Source: Cenococcum geophilum 1.58
Taxonomy: Eukaryota; Ascomycota; Dothideomycetes; Gloniales; Gloniaceae
Assembly: GCA_001692895.1 (NCBI GenBank)
Contig: KV748227.1
Location: 62,001 to 126,000, forward strand
Length of the DNA stretch: 64,000 bases
Direction: 5' to 3'
Under the pieces are notes generated by a model, which worked only from the letters and a program-made list of their open reading frames with translations, ran no database searches and was not told the origin of the DNA. Of the stretch, positions 1 through 10,750 are shown in pieces (within the stretch, counting starts at the first letter, position 1; each line of letters begins with the position of its first letter). Position numbers and translations under genes: made by a program.

Positions 1-2194
1 GTCTACTACCCTAGTACCTTCTTAATTACCTAAGGCAAAGTGCTTTACTTATGGTTTACCCTATAAGTTAAAGAATTGTAAATAGCTGTTTTAGTCTCTT
101 TAAGGTCTATACTTTATACCAAATAATAAGTATTTAAGGAAGTGTTAAAAATGGCTTAAGGTCCTAATAAATAAGCAGTATTATAACAAAAGGGTTAAGC
201 AGATTGAGAAGGAAGGCCCTAGGTTAAGGACGTCTTTATTAGCTTCTAAAAAGATTAAGAATCTAGACAGGCCCCGAGCTATAGCGGCTGCTATAATAAT
301 ATCCTTTTTATTATTAATATTATCGCAGAATTATCTAGATCTGTCTTTAATTAACGCCTAGGGGTATAACACTATAGCAGACACCCACTTTTATAACGAT
401 ATTAGATACTTCCATAACTTTAAGCTAAGTATATCTATAGTAATAGCTAGAGATTCTAGGGCAGAAATCTATGGATATAGTAATATTAACTTAGCAATTA
501 AGGTGGGAAAATAACGCCTGACTCGGTATCTGATATTAAGGAACGTAGCGTACGCTCCCTATTTTTATACTAATCTAATATCCGTAGTAAAGCTCTATAG
601 GGTTAAAGTAATTATTAACTAATTTATAAACCATCTACGCTATAAAGATGGCGGAAGCCTATTTAGTAACCTTATGGAATACGGAGGTCTCTACCTTATT
701 AATACTATCGCCTGCTTACTACCTACTCCTACTACCTACACTATATCTACTAGATTCTTTAAGACCTTAGTATATAATAAAGTATAGTATTAACGCTTAC
801 TACACTGTGATATGGAGTTAGTGGATTATCTACTAACTACGGTAGATAGGGTTAAAGTGGTCAAGACGGATAGAGGAAGAACTCCGTATAGTATACCACT
901 TTATAAACTATATATTCTTAGAAAGATAACATAGTAGATATTTTGCAGAATATCTATAAAGGGAACCTACCCTTTTAAATATGTTTACTTTAATATTATT
1001 ATAGAGGAAGATAGGTTTAATAGAGATACGTATATAGCTTACTTTTGGTATAACTATATAAAGTATTATTATGCTTTTCCTATTAAGAACCACGAGTAAG
1101 AGATACTACTCCTACTCTTCCAATTAATAATAGCATTTGTGAAGAAATTTAATGCTTAAGGTATCCGTATTTAGTATATAGATAAGGAGCAAGGTATAGG
1201 GGCTAGGGTAAAGAACCTTATTTAACTTAATAGAGCTATTATTAAGCAATTAACGCTATATACCCCTACTTAAAATGGACCTATAAAGAGGTTAGGGAGA
1301 GCTATTTCCAAATAAGTAAGGACTGCTGTTATTGAAGTAAAGTTACCCGTAGATCTGTAGCCTAAGTTCGTGCTTCTAGTAGTGTTCCTACTTAATTAAA
1401 CTCCTATTAAGTCTATTAACTAAAAGACCCCATTTAAGATACTTTATAAACGGAAGCTATAGCTAGCAGGACTTTATATAGCTAGATCTTTAACCTACGT
1501 GCTTATTAAACACAGCATTTCTAAAAAGGCAAAGTTTAAGCTATAAGCCTAGGTAGGTTATCTCATCAGTATAAAAGTGTTAAATATCTATAGGATATAG
1601 ATACTAACCACCAACCGTATTATCCGATCTCGTGATGTACAAATTAATAAGTTAAAGAGATATTAATCTCCTATAATACTAGAACACCTCATTATCTTAT
1701 AGGCTTAAAAAGATCGTTTTTAACAAGTCCAGGACCTACTAAATAATCTTTAAGATGGCAGTAAGGACTAGATAGAGAACTTTAATAAAGAACTAGATAT
1801 AAGACTGCCGCATTTGGCAAATATTGACGTTACTCCTACGTTAAAAAGCATTTAAACCTTAATAGAAGAACTTAGTCAGCTACCTACCCCAGAGCTAACT
1901 CTAGAACCGTCTGGACCATCAACGTCTTCGGCGCCTTAGTAATCACCATCTACTGCGGCATCTACGCCACAGACACTATCTACTACTTAGTTATCTTCTG
2001 AAGTCACCGAACCACCGTTTGTAGATCCTACACCTTAATGTCAGTGTGGGCGAAAATTAAGCGATAAGATTTGATAAAATTATCGTTATCTTATCGTATC
2101 ATTATATAATTATCGTCTCGATTTTGATAAATATCACGTGACCTATGGAAATTTAGAATGTATGCCCCTAATATATAGAAAAGGAATTGGTCCT

Positions 2195-2995
2195 GCGTAC
2201 GGAGGCTCTGCACAAAGCTCTGCAAAGGCTCTGCACGAAGCTCTGCACGAAGCTCTGCACAAAGCTCTGCACAAGCTCTGCGTATGGAGGCTCTGCACGA
2301 AGTTCTGCGGAGGCTCTGCGCGAAGCTCTGCACGAAGCTCTGCGTACGGAGGCTCTGCACGAAGCCCTGCGTACGGAGGCTTTGCACGAAGCTCTGCGGA
2401 GGCTTGCACGAAGCTTTGCAGAGGCTCTGCACGAAGCTCTGCACGAAGCTCTGCACGAAGCTTTGCGTACGGAGGCTCTGCACGAAGCTCTGCGGAGGCT
2501 CTGCACGAAGCTCTGAACGAAGCCCGCATACGGTGGTTCTGCACGAAGCCCTGCGTACGGAGGCTCTGCATGAAGCTATGCGGAGGCTCTGCACGAAGCC
2601 CTGCGTACGGAGGTTCTGCACGGGGCACTACGTACGGAGGCTCTGCATGAAGCTCTGCGGAGGCTCTGCACGAAGCTCTGCACGAAGCTCTGCACGAAGC
2701 TCTGCACGAAGCTCTGCGTACGGAGGCTCTGCATGAAGCTCTGCGGAGGCTTTGCACCAAGCTCTGCCCGAAGCTCTGCGTACGGAGGCTCTGCACGAAA
2801 CTCTGTATACGGAGGCTCTGCGCGACGGCTCTGTGTACGATGATTCTGCGTACGACGGTTCTGCGTACGACGACTCTACTACGGAGGCTCTATATAAAAG
2901 CTTTGTGCAGAGCTTCATGCAGAGCTTCGTGCAGAGCCTTCGTACGCAGAGCTTCGTGCAGAGCCTCCGTACGCAGAGCTTCCGTGCACAGAGCC
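2195..2995. repeat. GC-rich minisatellite of 11-, 12- and 15-bp modules, with an inverted right end
   Basis: The array is built from a shared CTCTGC core followed by one of three tails. The modules are CTCTGCACGAAG (12 bp), CTCTGCGTACGGAGG (15 bp) and CTCTGCGGAGG (11 bp), in irregular order. From about 2900 the same modules appear in reverse complement (GCAGAGCTTCGTGCAGAGCC and similar), so the two parts could fold back. The repeat lacks stops in several frames on both strands, which creates many overlapping spurious ORFs rich in Ala, Ser, Leu, Arg and Gln. No protein is called. Confidence 0.9.
2891..2900 (+). promoter_or_regulatory. TATA-like motif at the inversion point of the minisatellite
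   Basis: TATATAAAAG lies where the tandem array switches orientation, and it is the only AT-rich decamer in about 800 bp of GC-rich repeat. Promoter function is an inference from the motif alone. It could equally be the spacer of the foldback structure. Confidence 0.25.
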
Positions 2996-5950
2996 GTAAA
3001 AGTAGAGAATTCTTTAGTATCCCATGCGCCGTTGAGAAAGGCGTACACGCAAGCGAACCAACCAGAGTCTCTAGATTGAATCGAGTCTTGGCGAAATGAA
3101 GCTGTGGATTTGATCAACAAATTAAGGCTCTAAATCATTATAATAAAGCTCAAACTTATATATAATTGACTCTATCCTGTCGTAATTAGGTTAAGGTGTT
3201 CCTGCTAGTAAGGTCCTTCTTTACAGAGGGGTATATTGCATAGAGCACAGCCGACTTGTGTCCTTCGAGGACGTATTGATATTTTGGTGTTCGCGCACGG
3301 GCCTCTTTTAGTGTACGCCTTAACGGCGCATGGGATAGGGGCATGCCAAGAAATTATCGAAATAAAAGCGATAAATATCGATAAGCAAAAATCATGATAA
3401 TTTATCGATCTTATCAGATAAGATTTTATTTTCGCCTACTCTGCACCTCATTCCGAACCTCAGACGACAGCAGGCTCATCGTCAGGGGGTGAGAGACGTT
3501 CTGGCCGTGAAAAGCGGTCTACGGCAAAGAAGAAAGATATGCCAAATTAGGATCTACGACGACGAGCCTTTGCGGTTCAAATTAATGACGGTGATGATCT
3601 CATCGATCTAGAGACGACGCCATTGGCTCACGCCTCTACACTGCTGCGACGAAGACGTACGGACACTGAGATAACTTTCCAACGCCACCAAAGTCATGGA
3701 AAGAGATGCTTAATTATAAGTACGCTATAGAGTTTAAAGCAGCTGCTCACACCAAGATGAAAGCTTTGATAGGAAAACACACCTAAGACGAGGTACGGCT
3801 AGTTAAGAAGGCTCACCGACTTCCTACTATATGGGTCTTTACCTATAAGGAAGATTCGGACGGCTACATCACGAGATTTAAAGCTCGTCTAGTCGTCCGT
3901 GGAGACCTTTAAGTAGTCTCTTAAGAGGAGGTTAAAGCTATAACGGCAGCCTATTAAACCTTCCGTCTACTTTACGCTCTTATCGCTAGCTTCGACCTCA
4001 ACGTTATATAAATTAACGCCGTTAATGCATTCGTTAATGCCTTAGTTGACGATAAGGTCTATCTTATTCCCCTTAAGGGTATAGACCTACCGCCTGGATT
4101 CTCTCTCCGTCTAAGAAAGGCAATATACAGACTACGGAAATCTCCTAAATTGTAGTTCCTAGAGATATCTACTGCTCTGTAAAGCATGNGTTTAAAAGCG
4201 GTACTAGATAAGCTATATCTTTACGTTTACCCTACCAAGCCTATCTTTATATTCTTCTACGTTAACGATATACTAATTATTGGACACCTAAGCTATTGAC
4301 AGCAGATGGAGGACATCCTAAAGCAGCTACAAGATCGATTCGAGATCTGCTAAATACCTCAGTTTACGTTATTCCTAAATACTTGTGTTATACGAGATTA
4401 ATAAAAGGGAAAGCTCTGGCTCTGTCTAGATTAATATCTTGAGAAGCTAGTCTTAATATACCATCTAGAATATCTAAAGCTATTAGCTACACCACTATCG
4501 GGCCAGGAATTGACGCCGTATAAGGGAGAAGCTACGCCGAATCAGATAAAAGGATATCAACGTTATATAGGTTCTGTAATATATCCGGCATCTACTACAC
4601 AACTAGACGTTGCTTTCTTAGTTAGTAAGCTGGCTGAGTTCTTATAAAATCCGTTACTAGCTTATCTTGCGGAGATTAATAGATTACTTACCTATCTCTA
4701 CAATACCAGATACCTTGCTCTTAAGTTCTCTACTATTACGCTATATAAGATAAACTAGGTTCTAAAAGCTGCTTCTAATGCCAGCTTTGCTAATAATACT
4801 CTAACACGTCGGAGCTTATAGGGCTTCTTAATAAGCTTGTTTAATGGGCCTATAGTATAGCAGGCAACTAGATAAAAGGTAGTTACTAAGTCTACTACGG
4901 AGGTAGAACTCCTAGCTCTCTTATACGTTAGTGGGGAGGTTAAGTATATAGTTCGGATCTTTAAAGCTATTAGATTCGATCCTAAACAGGACGTTATTAT
5001 TAATTATAACAATTAGCAGTTAGTACGGATTGTAATAAAAGAGACCCCTACGGTATCTATAAAACTCCAATATATAGATATTTATTAATTCTGGCTTTGT
5101 TAAGAAGTCCAAAATAGAAGCTTTGTTGTATAATGGGTACTAACAAGCAAGATAGTTATAGATAGACTAACTAAAGCTCTATTAAAGCAAAATCATCAAA
5201 AATTTGTTAACGTGGTAGGGCTCCGCAATATTAGACATCTGGTTAATTAACGCTTAGCAAAGCTTACCACTAGCTCGTCTATCACGACTACCTAATCCGG
5301 TAATCCAGCTCTGCCGCTCTACGCCAGATCTAAGGGGGTGTGTTGGCCACGGAGGTAGCTTTACCTATGGGTAATATTAACCTATGACGACGGCTATTAG
5401 ATATCAGTATTAGCCTAATATCGTCTTATTACACCACATCTAGGGACCCCTATAGGGGGTTAATTCTCTTATATATATTAGGGCTCTTAAAGCCACCTTA
5501 AATAAAACAGATCACTCGTATAATTCTGTGTCTCTACCTACCAGCTAGCTTATGTTATTCGTGATACCTGCCTGGCTGATATAGAGTAGCTATATTTTCA
5601 GAGGAAGGGATATATTATTGGTGTAGGGATTATTATTTAGTACGCGTTTATGACAAGAATCTGCGATTATAGGGCTTAGGACCAGTTCTGGCCTTTTAGA
5701 TCCTTAGATTCGTAGAAGAGTTCTATTTAAAGTTTAGGACCAGTTCTAACCTCAAAAGACAGCTTCCTCTAGCACGAGTAGCACTAGTACAGTGGCTCGT
5801 CTCTTCTTGGTGGAATACCTAGCTATTCTATAGTATAACAGTGAAGTTAACCACTAATCAGTGTTGGTAACACAAGGTGATATCACGTATCTACAGGTTG
5901 TAGGTAGTATGATGGTTGTTGTTTTTTGTCTCTCTATCTCTGAGGGAGGG

Positions 5951-5971
5951 CGAGGAGCTTAAGGCTCCTCG
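5951..5971. repeat. Perfect 8-bp-stem hairpin
   Basis: CGAGGAGC and GCTCCTCG flank a 5-nt loop (TTAAG). It lies in the last third of the probable Copia-A LTR. It could be a transcript terminator or processing hairpin of the LTR; no function is shown. Confidence 0.5.
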
Positions 5972-5991
5972 CCACGCTAGTGCCGCGGCGA

Positions 5992-6031
5992 CACGTGACG
6001 GCAACTTGCCTCACGTGACGGCAACTTGCCT
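5992..6031. repeat. Tandem duplication of a 20-bp unit containing CACGTG
   Basis: Two exact head-to-tail copies of CACGTGACGGCAACTTGCCT are followed by a decayed third copy (TATATGATGGCCTT). CACGTG is an E-box, the class of site recognised by bHLH factors. The repeat lies upstream of the LTR TATA-like motif, so it may be a promoter element of the retrotransposon. Confidence 0.6.
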
Positions 6032-6100
6032 TATATGATGGCCTTATTCCCGACAGATACCTTATATATCTGGCAATTTAAACAAACTATACTCCAAACA

Positions 6101-6486
6101 CTATTTATTGTCGAAACTAGGCCTGCCCTGATCTAAGTAGAAGCTCGCCATCAACCATGTGCCCAATGCAAATAATAAGAAAAAGAAAAGGAAAAAATAT
6201 TCACAGTAATTAACTTAGCATTTCCACTACTTATTTCCGTTGTCAGCTGCACTTATCCTCACCCGAGATCACAATGTGATAGGGAAGCTCCAGACTCCAG
6301 GCCAGTAACAGGGGCTGAGAGTCACACCATCTAGACCCCTTGGGATACAAATAAAGGGCAGAGATATACTTTACCCAGCAGTCAATTGCGGCGATCAGCG
6401 CTTCACATACGAGAAATGTTGTCTTTGCTACAAGATTATAAGAAAGCTATTTAACCCTGCTTGAATGATTTTGCTCACTTTGCAGC
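6101..6486. other. Intergenic spacer at the left edge of the gene island
   Basis: Un-mutated sequence with normal CpA/TpG content. I see no gene, RNA or repeat here. It marks the transition from the Copia LTR to the gene island. Confidence 0.5.
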
Positions 6487-6790
6487 ACACACCAGCGCCC
6501 GGCGCCTCCTTAATAAGGCGATCAAATTCTTTCCATGTCGTTACGTCCTATTGTGCCTGGACAGGGCTCTCTGCCGATGCCCTGACAAACGTGATGAGCT
6601 GTGCTCTAGGAGTCACTGCTGATGCCACATATGGTACGCAATTAACACCTACCCATGGACTTGCATAGACAGCATCCGAAGCCACTGGCATATGCTTAGT
6701 AAATACCAGCACATTTTTGTACCTAGCTTCGGCAAGACGTAGGGTAGTCATCAAGCCTACAACCCCGGCTTTGACATCTAGCCTTCCCAT
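6487..6790 (-). pseudogene. N-terminal relic of a D-amino-acid oxidase (FAD-dependent)
   Basis: Read on the minus strand, the fragment gives AGVVGLMTTLRLAEARYKNV, then AKH-like TKHMP, YASPWVGVN and, past one in-frame stop near 6548, WKEFDRLIKEAPGAGV. This order is that of the DAO / D-aspartate oxidase family: the Rossmann GxGVVGL dinucleotide-binding loop, the [VA]xKHMPG segment, the YASPWAGAN motif that contacts the flavin, and the W..F..L....PEAGV stretch. The first glycine region is altered (VKAGVVGL instead of LGAGVVGL). The rest of the enzyme, about 250 residues including the substrate-binding C-terminal half, is absent. The fragment therefore looks like a deletion remnant, not a RIP casualty. 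Confidence 0.7.
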
Positions 6791-7082
6791 AATATCTTAT
6801 CTCTATGGGTTCTTAGCGATCGGTCTTAATCCCCAACGCGTGTACCCAAATATACCACTTAGTCTCTTCTCCATACCAAAGTGTCACAAACTAATATTAC
6901 TCCGCTGTGCCATTCGGCTATTTTAGTTTATTGCATTATAAACGCTATTACGAAACGTCTACCGATAGTCCAGAATCAATCTAACTTCCCAACTATGCTA
7001 TCGGGATAGGTCCCATCCAACCATAGGTGTGGTAAGCTTACCTTCAAAATGATGATGAATAGAGTACCTGAAATATTGGCTC
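6791..7082. other. 3' flank of the zinc-cluster gene
   Basis: Short spacer between the oxidase relic and the stop codon of the minus-strand transcription factor. It probably contains the factor's 3' UTR. No clear polyadenylation signal or other element was recognised. Confidence 0.3.
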
Positions 7083-9994
7083 TTATGCGCCGTAACCTTT
7101 ACCCCAGATAATAGACTGCACAATAGAATGAGGCGAAGATCCTTCATTACCCCTAAGGAAAAACGGTGTTGATGATTCACTAGACGACGATCCAATACCG
7201 CTATCATCAGTATCTAATTTCTCTTCAACTGCCTGAACTAATGGTAGGTCTCTTGGCCCTTGATGAGGTATCAACTTCCGTAATGCCTCAACTGATCGGA
7301 TAATAGGCCCTGGGAGATCCACAGGCTCCAAGCCTGACAAAACGTTGGACATGACGGTAACTAATTTGTCCAGGAGCCTCCGGGCTCGCTCGTTCTTAGT
7401 ACGCATTCCAAGTAGGCCGAGGAGGAGGGCAGAGCTGAGAGCCCGATGCAGAGCTGCCCAGGAGTAGACGGCAAATTTGGTGATTTTTTGTAAGCCGAGG
7501 AAGGCTTCTACGGTGTCGGCTAGACTGTCGATACATATTTGCTTAAGAGATGACGGTACATCTTCATTGGGGTTTGTAGTGTTGATGACTGGGCGGCAGA
7601 GTTCGGCCATTACATATGAGCGGTGGAGAAAGAAGTTCCAATACTCTAGGTGATCCTTCATAGATCTACACATTCGAAGATCCTGTAGATGACTTGATGA
7701 TCTGTCGAGAAGATCTCGGATTTTGTCTCGGTATTCCATGATTTGTAGGACTTGACGGCTTGAGTCTCGATAAGCTGCTCGCAGCTGGACAATATCCAGC
7801 CCTAGGATGCATAAACTCCGCATACAGTCGGCATAAGACATTTTTGTTTGCCCCAGAAGCCAGGTTCCTTGCAAGGCGTCAATGATTACCGTCGGGGAAG
7901 CTCTGTCATAGGAAATTGACAGAAGGCTATCTTGCCATATGATTTGCCACCTAACTATTGTCAGCCTTTGCGGAAGTCCAACACTTTTAAAGGAGGTGAC
8001 GTGAAGTACGATGTAAGAACTAATGGCGGTCGGGATAGGGATATAAGGAATGTCGGGAGGCTTGTGTTGAGCGAGCTCATGCACAATACACGTTCTGTCC
8101 TCTATCCACGTTTCCCGACGAGTCGCATGACGTTAGGCTTTGGTATGCCTGACCGACCGACTTGTACCCTTCCGCCATAAATTCTAGCACACCCTAAATG
8201 GTTCAATATTGCTTACCAGATGTTACTTCTCTGTAACTTAACAGCCGGTGCGGCAGAGTCAGGTGCTGCACGGTGAAGACCAAGGCTTTGCGCTAATCGA
8301 ATCGTAAGTCCTTAAAAACCATCAGTAAGTACGCTCTAGATCTGACGTGCAACTCGAGGCCCATTTCGGAATAATTATGTCTAAAGGCAATAAAAGTTGG
8401 AGAGCAATGAAAGACAACTTTTGAAGTGCTTCATCTAATTAAACAACGAGAGGAATAGAGACTATCCTCTTGTAGAACTTGTGTCAGTCAGGGTACACAG
8501 TTGGACAGCTTCTTTGTACCCAAATCTACATATTGAAACCATCGATGCTGTCCCTGCGACGGGTTCTGCGACTTATGATAACTTAAAGTAGGGCACTTCC
8601 CAGCCTGGAAAGCTTGTAGAGAGCATTTTCATCTGAAACCACTTACCAAGCAACGACCAGGCAACCCCGGCATTCATGCTGTTCGAGATGACGTTTCCCA
8701 GAATGAGGAGATTTTGAATGTCGATTGGCGTTGAATGAGATAGGTAATTGATTATACGCAGGCATTCATAGGAACAACATACTTTCAAACTATTAGCGTT
8801 TGGGCTTCTAATTTAGGGTATTGGAAGTTCGCTGGGAAAGTCAATGCCACACAGACTGCTTCTCCAGACCCAAAAAATTAAGTAGCGTTCATGCCCTTCG
8901 AACATCTAAGGCTGGTCACACACATTATAGAATGTCGGATAAGGATACCCCTGCGTGGCGACGACTTCCCCGCGTGCATCTGTCTTGGGATGAGCACGCT
9001 TACCATAGACCTGGGAGGTTAGCTGCCGTTCCTTTCTAGAGAGCCCTGAGCATTGGCATCCAGATGCGAGGATAGCAAAGAGCAGTCCGAGCCAATGCAG
9101 ATCTTTGCCGTAGACCTCCTGTTTCGCAAGTTCGTCTCCAGTGACTTCTAGCCCATTGTTATCCCGGATAATGAGGAAATTGGTGAGATTGGACTCAAAA
9201 TGTTCGATATCGACAATGACGGGAAAGAGGACGTGGGCAGTGTCACGATAATATCTGAAGTATTCAAGACAGTCTGCATCGCTAGGCAATGTGGCACAGA
9301 GTTCCCGGATCCTCATCGGCGATCCGTGGGGTAGCCCCCACAGGTCCACGAAAGGGTATGTAGCAGTCTCGTTATCGAGACCAAAGACTGGTAAAACGCT
9401 GGTGCCCAGGACCTCTTGGATCTTGCCTCCATCTTCACCTTTGCCAAGTGCCATAACCATTGCCGGCACAGACTGGGGGCCAAGGTAGACATTTTCGCCC
9501 GTCATATCTGGATTGATGTAGATGCCCTCTGCTTGGGCACCTGCTTCTGAAGGAGCATTCGCTGTGGCATCCAATGCCGGAGCATGCTGATTATTTCTGT
9601 CTCTTGCCAAATGGCCAATGACGTCTGAAAGTTGGGCAATGCTCTCCTGTATGTCTAAAAGCGACCCCTCCAACGTTTCGAGCTTAGTGTGAATCAAGTC
9701 CGACTCTGACTGGGCAGGCCCCGAAATTTCGGGCCCGTCAGCGGCGCGGGCCGCAGTAGGATCAATATGAATGCGCTTTAGCGGTGGATCGTACGTGCAC
9801 AGTTCGGGATGGTTCCGAGTAAAGCATGTTTGGCAGGGTGTCTCGAAGCTACATCGGACTTTGCGCTGTCGGCAAGGGAAGCAGGCTCGCTGTCCCTGAG
9901 CTTTTCGCTTGCGTCGGAAGGCCTCGGCGGCGTCTGAGGGCCGTAAAGAGTGTTCATGCGGGCTGAACAGCGGAGATTCCGTGAAACCGTCCAT
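7083..9994 (-). CDS. Zn(II)2Cys6 fungal-specific transcription factor, four exons
   Basis: Model: exons 9994-9004, 8781-8647, 8310-8217 and 7950-7083, giving 2,088 nt and 695 aa. Introns 9003-8782, 8646-8311 and 8216-7951 all begin GTAAG and end AG, and every junction keeps the frame. The splices restore SQVY-VCCSYECLR, WSLLG-LTIRLAQSLGLHR and SNIWWQIIWQDSLLS, all hallmarks of the fungal_trans regulatory domain. The DNA-binding cluster is Cys38, 41, 48, 54, 57 and 66 with spacing C-x2-C-x6-C-x5-C-x2-C-x8-C, preceded by a basic RRKRKAQGQR stretch and followed near 85-125 by a possible coiled coil. The fungal_trans region runs from about residue 235 to 480. The C-terminus is Ser-rich (DSGIGSSSSESS). 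It should act in the nucleus as a DNA-binding regulator; its targets are unknown. The introns (222, 336 and 266 bp) are long for a fungal gene, while the exons are intact. Confidence 0.85.
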
Positions 9995-10336
9995 GACGTG
10001 ACAGCCTGCCCACGATCAGGTCAGCGGGAGGAAGGAAACGCACGCTTCGGCCCTCTCGGGCTCTCGGAGAGCTCGGAGCGCTCGGAGCGCTCGGAGCCGT
10101 CGTGAGCGTTCGGAGCCGGACTACACGTGATTGGAGCACTTGGCAAAAACAAAGTTTCCTTTGCTTTATCTCATAAATCAGAGGCTCAGAGGCTCCGTAG
10201 TAGATTTTGGTTACGAGACAGGGGAACGGCTCCCTATCCCCCCCCCCTGCCTAAAAACTTCTGCGAAGCGTCCGAGAGCTTATAGGGGTCGCTTTGGTGA
10301 GAAGTGAATGTTTAAAAATCGATTTTTGACCTTTTC
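9995..10336. promoter_or_regulatory. Upstream region of the zinc-cluster gene, with a GCTCGGAGC repeat
   Basis: This lies immediately 5' of the minus-strand start codon. It contains a GC-rich run of overlapping GCTCGGAGC units at about 10070-10098 and a degenerate copy to about 10118. CGG-type half sites are the usual recognition unit of Zn2Cys6 proteins, so autoregulation is possible but unproven. A run of ten C residues occurs near 10239-10248. Confidence 0.4.
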
Positions 10337-10410
10337 TATCCCTTAACCCGCTGCTTTGCGTCCATCTGTTATCGATAACAGATGGACGCAAAGCAGCGGG
10401 TTAAGGGATA
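10337..10410. repeat. Perfect 74-bp palindrome without spacer
   Basis: The left arm (10337-10373, starting TATCCCTTAACCCG and ending CTGTTATC) is the exact reverse complement of the right arm (10374-10410). The centre is ATCGAT. Symmetry stops on both sides at the next base. It is not RIP-mutated although the sequence just to its right is. It could be a minimal foldback element or two element termini joined head to head. Confidence 0.95.
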
Positions 10411-10748
10411 AGCAACAACCACGATAGTTATAATACATTCATCTAATATATCTTTATAAATATATACTATAGCCCTATTAAGAGGTAAGATGTATTATCG
10501 TAACAGTTAACTTAGATTTTAAACGGAGTCTTCGTAGATTTGGACTAAATCCGACTAGCCACCTATGTCTAACTTCTCGTGAAATAGAGCTATAATATCA
10601 CTACAACGTGGAGGCAATAGAGAAGATAATGAGCTTTTAGCTCGTAGTGTTTTAGACGTAGAGAAGTACATAAGGTATAGCAGTAAGGCAAGATTATAAT
10701 AAAAATTGCGATAAACTTGTCAGATGACGAAGTCACCTCGCTTATATC
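10411..10748. other. Short AT-rich, RIP-like fragment
   Basis: CpA/TpG-poor and TpA-rich sequence from about 10425 to 10710, resembling the mutated repeats elsewhere in the window. No family motif was recognised. It is an isolated remnant of a repeat inside the gene island. Confidence 0.4.
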
Positions 10749-10750
10749 TA

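Larger units (their letters stand above)
2042..3443. mobile_element. hAT-like non-autonomous TIR element inserted in Copia-A
   Basis: This block interrupts the Copia-A polyprotein between the integrase tail and the reverse transcriptase. Its ends are inverted: the left end reads CAGTGTGGGCGAAAAT and the right end, reverse-complemented, reads CAGAGTAGGCGAAAAT. CAGNGTNGGC-type ends resemble hAT termini. Subterminal sequence is rich in ATCGATA and GATAAG motifs on both sides (2060-2120 and 3357-3425). No transposase is visible. The interior is GC-rich and keeps CpA and TpG, unlike the host Copia, so it was either inserted after RIP or was not a RIP target. An 8-bp target duplication is not clean; CACCT occurs just outside both ends (2031-2035 and 3444-3448). 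Confidence 0.65.
1..6100 (+). mobile_element. Ty1/Copia LTR retrotransposon (Copia-A), RIP-degenerated, 5' end outside the window
   Basis: The + strand reads as one Copia polyprotein once in-frame TAA/TAG are ignored. The integrase core lies at about 960-1300, with the TPxxNGPIKR stretch near 1262-1290. The integrase C-terminal part with VGYL and NIYRI lies near 1550-1600. After an inserted element, the RVT_2 reverse transcriptase runs from about 3690 to 4400, with FKARLVVRGDL near 3869-3910 and the active-site block FFYVNDILIIG near 4251-4285, where Asp appears changed to Asn. RNase H follows at about 4880-5270 (STTEVELLAL). A purine tract at 5332-5340 precedes the 3' LTR. Stops fall where Gln or Trp is expected, the mark of RIP. 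The element is dead. The 5' LTR and gag are outside the window. One N occurs near 4189. Confidence 0.9.
5341..6100 (+). repeat. Probable 3' LTR of Copia-A
   Basis: The sequence starts TGTTGGCC directly after the purine tract AAGGGGGTG and the end of the polyprotein. A plausible end is ACTCCAAACA at 6091-6100, about 35 bp after a TATA-like CTTATATATC, giving TGTTGG...CCAAACA ends. The first 500 bp show RIP-like depletion of CpA/TpG, but the last 250 bp do not, so an earlier end near 5840 is possible. The matching 5' LTR is outside the window, so this boundary cannot be confirmed here. Confidence 0.5.

Noticed and set aside
2091-3120. Many overlapping ORFs of 76-217 aa on both strands
   Set aside because: They arise from stop-free tandem modules in all frames, have low-complexity composition and lack any family motif.
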